This document shows positions 15,681 to 24,305 of a stretch of DNA of 64,000 nucleotides, piece after piece. The stretch lies in assembly GCA_036496585.1 (NCBI GenBank), contig DASXLB010000004.1:176929-240928 (forward strand). Direction: 5' to 3'. The notes under the pieces were generated by a model, which worked only from the letters and a program-made list of their open reading frames with translations, searched no databases and was not told where the DNA came from. The position numbers were made by a program, and so were the translations under genes. Positions within the stretch are counted from its first letter, which is position 1. Each line of letters opens with the position of its first letter. Source of the DNA: Vicinamibacterales bacterium (GTDB lineage Bacteria; Acidobacteriota; Vicinamibacteria; Vicinamibacterales; 2-12-FULL-66-21).

Positions 15681-18176
15681 ATGCCGTCGAACGCACTGCC
15701 CGCTGTTTGGGGTGACAAGGACCAGCTCCTGCAGCAGGCGCTGGTCCGGCTCCAGACGTCTGTCCGGCCCGGCGGGCCCGACGAAGCGGACCCGATCGTC
15801 ACGACCAGCCGGCGGCTGCCGGCGGTTGCGGCCAGTTACGCCCCGTTCCCGGAGGAGACCGATCCTCGCCTGCGGGCCGCGCTGGCGGCGCGCGGCATCG
15901 ACCAGCTGTATACGCACCAGGCCGAGGCGTTCGCGCACGTGCTCGCCGGCCGCAGCGTCGTTACGATCACGCCCACGGCCTCGGGCAAGACGCTCTGCTA
16001 CAACGCGCCGGTGCTCGACGCGATCCTGAAGGATCCGACGACGCGCGCGCTGTATCTGTTTCCGACGAAGGCGCTGGCGCAGGATCAGCTCGCCGAACTG
16101 CACGCGCTCGCCGAGCTGGTCATGCATGCCGGGCGTGAAAGCTCCGGTCCGCAGACGCCAGAGATCGCCGTCTTCACCTACGACGGCGACACGCCGTCGG
16201 ACGCCCGGCGCGCGATCCGCGGCAAGGCGCATGTCGTGTTGAGCAACCCCGACATGCTGCACTCGGGGATCCTGCCGCACCATCCACGCTGGGCGAAGCT
16301 GTTCGAGAACCTCAAGTTCGTGGTGATCGACGAGCTGCACGCGTATCGCGGCGTCTTCGGCAGCCACCTCGCGAACATCGTGCGGCGGCTGCAGCGCATC
16401 TGCCGGCACTATGGATCCGATCCGGTGTTCATCTGCTCATCGGCGACGATCGCCAACCCGCGCGAGCTGGCCGAAGGGCTGACCGCCCGCGCCTGCGAGC
16501 TGGTCGAGAGGAGCGGCGCGCCGCGCGGCGAGAAGTTCTTCCTGTTCGTGAATCCGCCGGTCGTCAACGCTCAGCTCGGCATCCGCCGGTCGTACCTGGC
16601 GGAAGCGCGCCGCGTCGCGCTCGAGTTCCTGAAGAACAAGTTGCAGCTGATCCTGTTCGCGCAGAGCCGGCTGGCGACCGAGATCCTGACGACCTATCTC
16701 AAGGACGCGTATCAGGGTCCGCCCGGCGCGTCGGACGTGATCCGCGGCTATCGCGGCGGCTATCTGCCGAACCGGCGGCGCGAAATCGAGCGCGGCCTGC
16801 GCGACGGCAACGTCCGCGCCGTCGTCTCGACCAACGCCCTCGAGCTGGGGATTGACATCGGCGCGCTCGACGTCTCGGTGATGGCGGGCTATCCCGGGAC
16901 GATTGCCGCCACCTGGCAGCGCGCCGGCCGCGCCGGCCGGCGATCGACGCGCTCGGCCGCCGTGCTCGTTGCGAGCAGCGCGCCGATCGATCAGTTCATC
17001 GTCCGCCACCCTGCCTATTTTTTCGACGCGTCGCCCGAGCACGCGCTGATCAACCCAGACAACCTGCACATCCTGCTCGACCACGTGAAGTGCGGCGCGT
17101 TCGAGCTGCCGTTCGCGGTCGATGAGACCTTCGGTCGCGAAAACGTGCAGGACGTGCTGGCCGTGCTCGCCGAGGAAGGATTCGTGCACGCAGCCGACGG
17201 GCAGTGGAACTGGACGCACGAGTCCTATCCGGCCGATGCCGTCAGCCTGCGCTCGGTGTCTTCGGACAATTTTGTGGTGGTCGACACGACGCAGGGCGAG
17301 CGTGTCATCGCCGAAACCGACTTCACCAGCGGCCCGGCCATGCTGCACGAGAAGGCGATCTACCTGCTCGAGGGCCAGCTGTTCCAGGTCGAGCGGCTCG
17401 ACTTCGACGGCCGCAAGGCGTACGTCCGCGCGGTCGACTGCGATTACTACACCGACGCGATCACGTATACGAAGGTCACGATTCTGGACACCTTCGCGGG
17501 TCGCGGCTCGCGGGACCTAGGACTCGAGAAGGGGATGGAGACGGCCGACAGCTCGGTGTCGTGCGAGACCAGCGACCTGCAACCAGCGACCCGCTCTCAT
17601 GGCGAAGTCCACGTCGTGTCGCGCGTCGTCGGGTTCAAGAAGATCAAGTTCTACACCAACGAGAACGTCGGTTCCGGCGAGCTGGATCTGCCGGAGCAGC
17701 AGATGCACACGACTTCGTACTGGCTGACGATCCCGGCGGCGGTCATGCAGGCGCTGCCCTATGCCACCGACGACCGGCGGGACGGAGTGATCGGGCTGTC
17801 GTTCGCGATGCGGCACGTCGCGCAGCTGCTCCTGATGGGCGATCGCGGCGACGTCGGCGTCTCGATCGACGGCGGCTCGCTGGAGCGGGTCACCCGCACC
17901 GGCGGCCGCGGCGGCGTGCCCGATGCGCTGCAGGCCGAGCCGAACATCTTCATCTACGACAACTATCCCGGCGGCATCGGTTTCAGCCGCCCGCTGTACG
18001 ACATGCACGGCGCCCTGCTCGATCGCACGCGACAGTTGGTTGGGACCTGTCCTTGCGAGTCGGGATGCCCGTCGTGCGTCGGCCCGGAGGGCAACACCGG
18101 TCCCCACGCCAAAGCCGTGGCGCTGGAGATCATCGATCGGTTGACGTCGGGCGAGACGGAGGTCGTGCCGTTTTGA
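15681..18176 (+). CDS. mrfA: MrfA-type DEAD/DEAH repair helicase
   Basis: 831 residues. Helicase core: Walker A TASGKT (Lys103), DExH box DELH (217-220), then a second RecA domain with STNALELGIDIG and the arginine-finger motif QRAGRAGRR. The C-terminal DUF1998-type domain ends with four cysteines 790, 792, 796 and 799 in the spacing C-x-C-x3-C-x2-C, the zinc site of MrfA (YprA). In Bacillus, MrfA with MrfB removes mitomycin C adducts independently of UvrABC; that the same holds here is inference, supported by the neighbouring mrfB-like gene 28 nt downstream. An in-frame stretch of about 30 residues around nt 17510-17600 looks unlike the rest and contains a short DNA repeat. The start follows a weak ribosome-binding site. 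Confidence 0.9.
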   Translation: MPSNALPAVWGDKDQLLQQALVRLQTSVRPGGPDEADPIVTTSRRLPAVAASYAPFPEETDPRLRAALAARGIDQLYTHQAEAFAHVLAGRSVVTITPTASGKTLCYNAPVLDAILKDPTTRALYLFPTKALAQDQLAELHALAELVMHAGRESSGPQTPEIAVFTYDGDTPSDARRAIRGKAHVVLSNPDMLHSGILPHHPRWAKLFENLKFVVIDELHAYRGVFGSHLANIVRRLQRICRHYGSDPVFICSSATIANPRELAEGLTARACELVERSGAPRGEKFFLFVNPPVVNAQLGIRRSYLAEARRVALEFLKNKLQLILFAQSRLATEILTTYLKDAYQGPPGASDVIRGYRGGYLPNRRREIERGLRDGNVRAVVSTNALELGIDIGALDVSVMAGYPGTIAATWQRAGRAGRRSTRSAAVLVASSAPIDQFIVRHPAYFFDASPEHALINPDNLHILLDHVKCGAFELPFAVDETFGRENVQDVLAVLAEEGFVHAADGQWNWTHESYPADAVSLRSVSSDNFVVVDTTQGERVIAETDFTSGPAMLHEKAIYLLEGQLFQVERLDFDGRKAYVRAVDCDYYTDAITYTKVTILDTFAGRGSRDLGLEKGMETADSSVSCETSDLQPATRSHGEVHVVSRVVGFKKIKFYTNENVGSGELDLPEQQMHTTSYWLTIPAAVMQALPYATDDRRDGVIGLSFAMRHVAQLLLMGDRGDVGVSIDGGSLERVTRTGGRGGVPDALQAEPNIFIYDNYPGGIGFSRPLYDMHGALLDRTRQLVGTCPCESGCPSCVGPEGNTGPHAKAVALEIIDRLTSGETEVVPF

Positions 18177-18204
18177 CAGGCGCGGCACGGCGAGGGTCCG
18201 CCCG

Positions 18205-19605
18205 ATGATGGACCTCAAAGCGCGGCTTCGCGGGATCGTCAGCGGCGGTGCGCCGGTGACACCTCGGGACCCAACCGAGCCGCAGATCGATCGCAGCCCG
18301 GACGACCGAGTCGACGCACGCGGCGGCGCGACGCAGAGAAACGAGCTCACCTACGAGCCCGACACCGGCCGCTACGAGGCCAGCATCGATCTCGAGCGCG
18401 TCGCCGACGTGCTGGGCGGACGCGTCGTGTCGAACCGCTATGGTCGGGCCCTGGCGATCGAACGGCGATATGAGTCGGATCGGTTGCATGGCTGCCGGCG
18501 GGTGGGCGATTGCGAGGTGGCCGACGACGATCTCCTGCGGTTGCTCGACCCTGGCCTGCCGCCGCCCGACGCCGTTGGAGAGCGGACGCTGTTCGTCGAT
18601 CTCGAGACGACCGGGTTGAGCGGCGGCGCCGGCACCGTGGCGTTTCTCGTCGGGATCGGCTGGTTCGACCTCGGCGCGTTTCAGGTGCGGCAGTTCCTGC
18701 TCGCGAGCTATGCCAGCGAGCGCGCGCTGCTCTGCGCGGTCGCCGAGTGCTTCGATGCCGCGGCACTGCTCGTGACCTACAACGGCAAGACGTTCGACGT
18801 GCCGATGATGGAGACGCGCTGGATGTTCCACCGCATGCCGATGCCGCTCAGGTCGGTGCGCCACTTCGACATGCTGCATCCGGCCCGGCGTCTGTGGGGC
18901 TGCCGCTCGGCAGACACCGGCATCGAGGGGCAGTCCCGGGCGTCAAAGGACGCCGGCGGCTGCCGTCTCGGCACCCTCGAACGCGTGCTGTGCGACGTGA
19001 CGCGGGCCGGCGACGTGCCCGGTATGGAGATTCCCGCCCGCTATTTCCGTTTCCTGCGCAGCGGCGACGCCCGACCGCTGGAGCCGGTCCTCGAACACAA
19101 CCGGCTCGATCTGGTGTCGCTGGCCGCCGTCGCCGCACATGCAGTGGAGCTCGTGGAGCACGGGGCGCCGCGCTGCCGCGACGCCGCCGAAGCGCTGGCG
19201 CTGGGAAAAGTCTATGAGCGGGGCGGCGTGCTGGATCGCGCGAACGACTGCTATCGGCACGCCGCAGACGCTCCAGGCGCGCCGGCCGAGGTCAGCGGGG
19301 AGGCCTTGTATCGATTGGGCGTGCGCTTGCGGCGCGATCGCCGGTTCGCGAACGCCGCCGAGATCTGGCGGCGGATCCTGACGCTGCCGGGGCGCAGCGA
19401 GCTGCTGCGGACGCTGCGCCAGTTCGCCACCGAAGCGCTGGCCGTTCACCACGAGCATCGCGAGAAGGACTATCAGGGCGCGCGCGATCTTGCGCTCACG
19501 CTCCTCGACGACGAAACCTTCGAGACCCGCGCGCGCGTCCGCCATCGCCTGGCCAGGTTGGATCGGAAGATCGCCTCAAACGGCGACAGCCAGCTATTTG
19601 CATAG
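18205..19605 (+). CDS. mrfB: MrfB-type DEDDh exonuclease with TPR tail
   Basis: 466 residues starting at ATG 18205 (a second ATG follows at once). The central RNase H-like exonuclease domain has FVDLETTGLSGGAGT (Asp132, Glu134), TYNGKTFDVP (Asp198) and EHNRLD (His298, Asp302), a complete DEDD set with the h-type histidine. The C-terminal third (ALALGKVYERGG...RANDCYRHA, YRLGVRLRRDRRFANAAEIW) forms TPR-like helices, as in YprB/MrfB. It lies 28 nt after mrfA in the same orientation, the same pairing as yprA-yprB of Bacillus. Predicted cytoplasmic metal-dependent nuclease working with the helicase on crosslink or adduct repair. Confidence 0.88.
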   Translation: MMDLKARLRGIVSGGAPVTPRDPTEPQIDRSPDDRVDARGGATQRNELTYEPDTGRYEASIDLERVADVLGGRVVSNRYGRALAIERRYESDRLHGCRRVGDCEVADDDLLRLLDPGLPPPDAVGERTLFVDLETTGLSGGAGTVAFLVGIGWFDLGAFQVRQFLLASYASERALLCAVAECFDAAALLVTYNGKTFDVPMMETRWMFHRMPMPLRSVRHFDMLHPARRLWGCRSADTGIEGQSRASKDAGGCRLGTLERVLCDVTRAGDVPGMEIPARYFRFLRSGDARPLEPVLEHNRLDLVSLAAVAAHAVELVEHGAPRCRDAAEALALGKVYERGGVLDRANDCYRHAADAPGAPAEVSGEALYRLGVRLRRDRRFANAAEIWRRILTLPGRSELLRTLRQFATEALAVHHEHREKDYQGARDLALTLLDDETFETRARVRHRLARLDRKIASNGDSQLFA

Positions 19606-19616
19606 CTGGCTGTCGC
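19583..19616. terminator. Perfect 15-bp hairpin across the mrfB stop codon
   Basis: 19583-19597 pairs perfectly with 19602-19616 around a TTGC loop; the right arm contains the mrfB TAG. It sits between convergent mrfB and rpmE and could act on both strands, but neither side has a proper T-run. Confidence 0.55.
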
Positions 19617-19662
19617 GTGTGTCTCAGAAAGACCGAACCGCCGGGGTTCGGGACGAGCGCGT

Positions 19663-19938
19663 TTACCGCGTCGCGGCTGCCGACTTCTTGGCCTTGGCGG
19701 TCTTCGCCGCCGCGGCCGCGGCCTTGTGCGCTTCCGAGGTCTGCGCGCCGAAGCGCTTGGTGAATCGATCCACGCGGCCTTCGGTATCGATCAGCTTCTG
19801 GCGTCCGGTGAAGAACGGATGGCAGTTGTTGCAGATTTCGAGGTGCAGCTCGGACTTGGTCGAGCGGGTCTTCCACGTCGCCCCGCACGCACAGCGCGCC
19901 TCGATGTCGTAGTACTTGGGGTGAATCGCTTCCTTCAC
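19663..19938 (-). CDS. rpmE: 50S ribosomal protein L31
   Basis: 91 residues from GTG 19938, chosen over upstream in-frame codons because the L31 N-terminus (MKEAIHPKYYDIEA) begins here and AAGGAG precedes it. Zinc-type L31: cysteines in RCACG and ICNNC, followed by the signature HPFFTGRQ. The globular part covers residues 1-70; the last 20 are an Ala/Lys-rich extension (KAAAAAAKTAKAKK) beyond the usual end of about 70-75 residues. L31 sits on the large subunit at the bridge to the small subunit. Monocistronic, convergent with mrfB. Confidence 0.95.
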   Translation of the reverse strand: MKEAIHPKYYDIEARCACGATWKTRSTKSELHLEICNNCHPFFTGRQKLIDTEGRVDRFTKRFGAQTSEAHKAAAAAAKTAKAKKSAAATR

Positions 19939-19970
19939 GGCCTGCTCCTTGGTCCCTATGGGAAAACTAC

Positions 19971-20001
19971 AGTATACCACAGGCGGTCTAACCCCTGTCG
20001 A
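19971..20001 (-). promoter_or_regulatory. Candidate promoter for rpmE
   Basis: On the minus strand TATACT (19971-19976) lies 33 bp before the GTG start; TCGACA (19996-20001) could be the -35 with a rather long 19-bp spacer. The -10 is convincing, the -35 less so. Confidence 0.4.
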
Positions 20002-20026
20002 GCCAAGAGTATAGCGCCCAGCTGGT

Positions 20027-20992
20027 TCAGGGAATGTCGATCCAGCGATCCCAGCGGTGGCCGCGCAGCTCCGCGACGAGCTGGGCGGGAAGCCGGTGTC
20101 CGTCGCTGCTCGCCAGGTTCGCCTCGACGTGCCGCAGCTTGCGCATCCCGGGAATCACCGTGCTGACCGCTGGATGCTCCAGGATGTGCCGCAAGGCGAG
20201 TTGCGGCATCGACATGCCGGCGGGGACCACCGGCCTGAGGGCCGCAACCCGCTCGAGCGTGTTCTTCAGGTTGTCCGGCTGAAAGTAGATGTTCCGGAAG
20301 TCCCCTTCGGGCCATCGCGCGTCGGCGGTCAGCGTGTCGGTGAGGCTGCCCTCGTCGAAGGGGACCCGGGCGATGACGGCGATATTCCGCCGCTGGCATT
20401 CCGGAAACAGCTTGTCTTCCGGCGCCTGGTCGAAGACGTTGTAGACAACCTGCACGGCGTCGATGAGGCCGGTAGCGAGCGTCCGCAGCACGTTCTCCGG
20501 CTGCCAGCGATTGATGCTGATGCCGATGGCGCGCACCAGTTTCTGCTCTTTGAGCTCTGAAACCGCCCGCTGCCAGCGGTCGTCGGCCGCCCAGGCGTCG
20601 TTCCAGACGTGGAACTGCTGCAGGTCCATCGTCTCGACACCGAGATTGCGCAGGCTGGTTTCGGTGTACTCGCGGATGTAGTCGGCGGGGAACACCTCGT
20701 CCAGCGCGTAGCTGTCGCGCGCCGGCCACTGCCGGTTCTTCGGCGGAATCTTGGTGGCGGCGTAAAGCTCCCGGCCGGCGTGCCGCTTCAGCAGCGCGCC
20801 GAGGAGCCGTTCGCTGCGTCCCTCGCCGTAGGCCCACGCCGTGTCGAAGAACGTGCAGCCGAGCTCGACGGCGCGATCGAGGGACCGCGACGACTCTTCG
20901 TCGTCGGATCCCGTCCAGCCGGCCATGCCCCACATGCCATAGCCGATCTCGGAGACCCGCCATCCCGTGCGCCCGAACGTGCGATCCTGCAT
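20027..20992 (-). CDS. Aldo/keto reductase
   Basis: 321 residues from ATG 20992; the frame opens 18 nt earlier at a TTG, but the family N-terminus (MQDRTFGRTGWRVSEIGYG) begins here. The catalytic tetrad is recognisable: Asp and Tyr in FFDTAWAYGEG, Lys in AATKIPPK, and His in QQFHVWND. TIM-barrel aldo/keto reductases use NADPH to reduce carbonyls; this one is of the general YajO/Tas-like group and its substrate is unknown. The C-terminal block ALRHILEHPAVSTVIPGMR is the usual cofactor-binding end. Located between rpmE and the ADOP permease, with no obvious operon partner. Confidence 0.88.
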   Translation of the reverse strand: MQDRTFGRTGWRVSEIGYGMWGMAGWTGSDDEESSRSLDRAVELGCTFFDTAWAYGEGRSERLLGALLKRHAGRELYAATKIPPKNRQWPARDSYALDEVFPADYIREYTETSLRNLGVETMDLQQFHVWNDAWAADDRWQRAVSELKEQKLVRAIGISINRWQPENVLRTLATGLIDAVQVVYNVFDQAPEDKLFPECQRRNIAVIARVPFDEGSLTDTLTADARWPEGDFRNIYFQPDNLKNTLERVAALRPVVPAGMSMPQLALRHILEHPAVSTVIPGMRKLRHVEANLASSDGHRLPAQLVAELRGHRWDRWIDIP

Positions 20993-21146
20993 CCGGAAAT
21001 CATAGTGCAACCGCGGCGGCTGGCGACCACGGCCATGCCCAACGCGTCGGCCGACGTCGGACGAAGGTCCCCGCTATGGAACCAGGCTCACGCCGTTCAC
21101 GACACACACTGGGCGCGCGGCGGTGCACCTTGACGAGACGCGACGT

Positions 21147-23807
21147 TCAGGCATCGCGCGCCAGCGCTTCCATCGGCGCAATCCGGCCGGCACGGCGCGC
21201 GGGGGCCAGGCAGGCGGCCAGGCAGACCATGGTCAGGACCGCCGCGGCCGTCAGGACGGCGCCGGCAGGCGCGTGTGGTACGCCCGGCAGCGTGGCCTGG
21301 ATCGCCCGGACGGCGGTCCACGACCCCACGAGTCCGACGGCGAGTCCCCACGCCAGCAGGCGCAGCCCCATCCGCAGGAACTGGCCGCGCACCTGCTCCG
21401 GGCTGGCGCCGAGCGCGAGCCGCAGACCGACCTCCCGCCGCCGCTGCGTGACGGCGTAGCTCAGGACGCCGTAGGTGCCGAGAAGCGTCAGCAACAGCGC
21501 GACGGCGGAGAACAGCGCGCCCGCCATCGCCGGCGAGCGCTGCCCAGCGAGGCTGGTATCCAGCCGCGCGCGCATCGATTGAGCGTTGTTCACCGGCAGT
21601 TCTGGATCGATCTCGCGGATCACGCGGCGCAGATCCGGAATGAGCGTGTCCGGAGCCGATGTGGTCCGGGCCACGATATAGATCGCCCGATCGAACCGGT
21701 TGCTGTACGGGTAGTAGACGGCGTCGGATCCCGGCGCTTCCGACAGCGATGCCTGTTTCACGGCCCCGACGACACCGACGATCGCGTAGGCGTCGTCGCG
21801 GTTGCCGGCCGACGCGCCCAGAAAGAGCCGCTGCCCAAGCGCTCCTCCGGCCGGCCAGTAGCGCCGCGCGAAATCCTCGTCGACCACGCAGACGCGCGTG
21901 GCGGCGCCGACGTCCGAGGACAGCAGCGCGCGCCCGTCGAGGACGGGAATGCGCATGGCGGGAAAGTAGTCGCCGCCCACGGCGTACGTGTAGACGCTGT
22001 GCGGGGGCTCGCCATGCTGAACTGAACGTCCGTTGATCGTCGCGGCGCTCTTGATCGCACTGCCGCTGAGCGGAATGTTCGTGGCGATGCCGGCGTTGAC
22101 GATGCCGGGCACGCGCGCGAGGTTGGTGTGAAGGCGATCCAGGAAGGACTCGAGCGACGCGCTCGTCCGATAGCGCGCATACGGCAGCGACACCTGGGCG
22201 GTGAGCAGCTGATCGGGCGAGAAGCCCGGCGAGACGCGCTCGAGCGAACGGACGTTCGAGGCGACGATCACCGCGCTCGACAGGAGCACCAGCGAGAGCG
22301 CGATCTGGGCGACGAGAATGGCGTGGCGCGTGCGCCGCGCGCGAGGTCCGGCGGTCCCGCCTCGCGTGTCGAAGCGAGGGACGAGGCGCGCGTCGCCGCG
22401 CAGATGATGCAGGGCCATCGCCGTGCCGAGCACCAGCGCGATGGCCACGGCCGCGGCCATCGCGACCAGCACCGCCGTCGCGTCGAGCCCGATGCGGCTG
22501 CCCAGTGGAAGCCGGCTGGCGCCCAGTCGTCCGAACAGCGAGACACCGCCAGACGCTACGAGAAGTCCGACGGCTGCCCCGGCGGCGCTCAGCACGAGGG
22601 TTTCGGCCAGCACCGCAGCGACGATATGTGATGCGCGCGCACCGATCGCGCGGCGAACGGCCAGCTCGCGCGCCCGGCTGCCTGCCCTGACGAGGAACAG
22701 ATTGCCGACGTTGACCAGCCCGATGAGCAGCAGTGTGCCTGCCCCAGCCTGCAGCAGCAGGAGGGCGGAACGCGCCGAGGCGACGTGCCGGGCGTGCATC
22801 GGCACGACCAGCGAGCGATAGCCCGCATCGGCCATCCTGGCGGCTTGCGGATTCTGACGCTCCATGACCGCGTCTCGCGCGTCGACTTGCGACTGCGCCT
22901 CGTTCAGCGACACGCCCGGCGCGAGCCGCGCCACCATGCTCGACGAACTGCCCCAGTGGCGGCGGGCCGACGAGCGGTCGTCGACGCCCGACGACAGCGG
23001 CAGGAAGAGGCGGGCCGCCGACGACAGGAACCCGAAGTCGGGCGGCAGGACGCCGACCACCATGAACGGAACGCCGTCGATCCGAATCGCTCGTCCAACG
23101 ACGGCAGGGTCGGCCGCGTAGCGCTGACGCCAGTAGGGCTCGCTCAGGATCACGACACGGTCGTTGCCGAAGAGGGTCTCGTCATCACCGAACGGCCGTC
23201 CGAGCAGCAGGCGCACGCCCAGCGTCGCGAAGAAGTCTGGCGACACGCGCATCACGAACTCGCGCTCGGTGCGACCGGTGTCGCCGACGATCGCCGCATC
23301 GTTTCGATAGAGCGATACGCCGCGCAGCGCCGGAATGCGTCCGCGCCGTTCGTAGTAGTTCGCGACCGTCGCCCCGTCGTCCGGCACGTTGGCGCGCGGA
23401 TAGGTGTTGTAGATCGTCACCAGACGATCGGGTTCCGGGAACGGGAGCGGCCGCAGGAGCACGGCGTGGACCACCGAGAAAATCGTCAGATTGGCGCCGA
23501 TGCAGAGGCCGAGGGTGCCAACGACGGCGACCGTGAAGCCGGGCGCCGCGGCGAGACGGCGCACGGTGTAGCGGAGATCGGTCCACTGCACGAGCGGTCC
23601 GCGCCGACCGGCGCGCGAGTCGCGTGATTCGCACCAGGCGGCCGCCGCCATCCGCGGCGCCGTCCTCGCCATCAGCGCCCACGCCGCCGGCCGTCCGCCG
23701 CGCGCCCGCGCGGCCGCGAGCTGCGCCTCGAACACCTGCCGCATCTCAGCGCCGAAGGCGTCGCGGAAGGCGCGCGGAAAGAGCAGGATCAGGCAGGAGA
23801 AGATCAC
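21147..23807 (-). CDS. ADOP-type ABC transporter permease (MacB/FtsX domains)
   Basis: 886 residues from GTG 23807, with GGAG seven bases upstream; the longer open frame upstream would run through the padR gene in another frame. The N-terminal 70 residues ([23 protein letters not shown]) are the cytosolic extension typical of this family. Then follow a membrane helix, a MacB-type periplasmic domain, three helices with an FtsX signature ([16 protein letters not shown]), a second periplasmic domain and a second FtsX block ([18 protein letters not shown]). This two-module layout without a nearby ATPase gene is the 'acidobacterial duplicated orphan permease' pattern. Substrate unknown; export of peptides or lipids, or mechanotransmission, are possibilities. 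It follows padR by 40 nt. Confidence 0.87.
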   Translation of the reverse strand: MIFSCLILLFPRAFRDAFGAEMRQVFEAQLAAARARGGRPAAWALMARTAPRMAAAAWCESRDSRAGRRGPLVQWTDLRYTVRRLAAAPGFTVAVVGTLGLCIGANLTIFSVVHAVLLRPLPFPEPDRLVTIYNTYPRANVPDDGATVANYYERRGRIPALRGVSLYRNDAAIVGDTGRTEREFVMRVSPDFFATLGVRLLLGRPFGDDETLFGNDRVVILSEPYWRQRYAADPAVVGRAIRIDGVPFMVVGVLPPDFGFLSSAARLFLPLSSGVDDRSSARRHWGSSSSMVARLAPGVSLNEAQSQVDARDAVMERQNPQAARMADAGYRSLVVPMHARHVASARSALLLLQAGAGTLLLIGLVNVGNLFLVRAGSRARELAVRRAIGARASHIVAAVLAETLVLSAAGAAVGLLVASGGVSLFGRLGASRLPLGSRIGLDATAVLVAMAAAVAIALVLGTAMALHHLRGDARLVPRFDTRGGTAGPRARRTRHAILVAQIALSLVLLSSAVIVASNVRSLERVSPGFSPDQLLTAQVSLPYARYRTSASLESFLDRLHTNLARVPGIVNAGIATNIPLSGSAIKSAATINGRSVQHGEPPHSVYTYAVGGDYFPAMRIPVLDGRALLSSDVGAATRVCVVDEDFARRYWPAGGALGQRLFLGASAGNRDDAYAIVGVVGAVKQASLSEAPGSDAVYYPYSNRFDRAIYIVARTTSAPDTLIPDLRRVIREIDPELPVNNAQSMRARLDTSLAGQRSPAMAGALFSAVALLLTLLGTYGVLSYAVTQRRREVGLRLALGASPEQVRGQFLRMGLRLLAWGLAVGLVGSWTAVRAIQATLPGVPHAPAGAVLTAAAVLTMVCLAACLAPARRAGRIAPMEALARDA

Positions 23808-23847
23808 GGCCGGCTCCGTTCGGCGCGACGCCGCAGGCGCAACGCCG

Positions 23848-24201
23848 TCACGACGTCCACCGCCGCGCGAGGTCCCTCGTGCCGGGTGCGTTGACGAGCG
23901 CTCGCAAGCGGTCCAGTTCGGCGGCCAGCACGCGTCCCCCGAGCGGCGTGAGTCGGTAGTAGCGGCGCCGTTCGGCCGCGGCCTCGTCGGCGGTCCGGTG
24001 CCCCGCCTCGGCGACGAGACCGTCGTCGAGCAGCCGCTTGATGACGCGATAGAGATTGCCCGGGTCGAGCTGGAGCAGCCCGTCGGTGTGCTCGGCGACC
24101 GCCTGGACGAGGCCGTATCCGTGGCGATCCTCGCCGGCGAGCGCGATGAGCAGCTCGAGGTCGAGCGGTTTGAGGGGCAGGTGATTGCGCGGATCGGCCA
24201 T
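23848..24201 (-). CDS. PadR family transcriptional regulator
   Basis: 117 residues from ATG 24201; the frame is open upstream but the PadR N-terminus starts here. A winged-helix PadR domain is clear: [26 protein letters not shown], then [19 protein letters not shown] (recognition helix region) and [19 protein letters not shown] (wing and C-terminal helix). PadR genes immediately ahead of ADOP permeases are a recurrent pair, so it probably represses this two-gene unit in response to an unidentified signal. A perfect 15-bp dyad abuts its start codon, suggesting autoregulation. Confidence 0.9.
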   Translation of the reverse strand: MADPRNHLPLKPLDLELLIALAGEDRHGYGLVQAVAEHTDGLLQLDPGNLYRVIKRLLDDGLVAEAGHRTADEAAAERRRYYRLTPLGGRVLAAELDRLRALVNAPGTRDLARRWTS

Positions 24202-24202
24202 G

Positions 24203-24217
24203 TGGTTAAAGTAACCA
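24203..24217. promoter_or_regulatory. Candidate PadR operator
   Basis: TGGTTA-AAG-TAACCA is a perfect 6-3-6 inverted repeat, AT-rich in a GC-rich context, ending two bases from the padR start codon. Its position fits an autoregulatory operator; binding is inferred. Confidence 0.55.
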
Positions 24218-24254
24218 TACGGCGCCGGGGGTCGCAGGTTCCGCGCGGATATAG

Positions 24255-24283
24255 AAAAAGGCCGGGCCCACAGGACCCGGCCT
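24255..24283 (-). terminator. Intrinsic terminator of the rho-end operon
   Basis: On the minus strand an 8-bp perfect stem (AGGCCGGG/CCCGGCCT, 9-nt loop) is followed directly by TTTTT, 22 nt after the rho stop codon. Confidence 0.8.
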
Positions 24284-24305
24284 ACACTGGCGATCGCGCT
24301 ATCGC

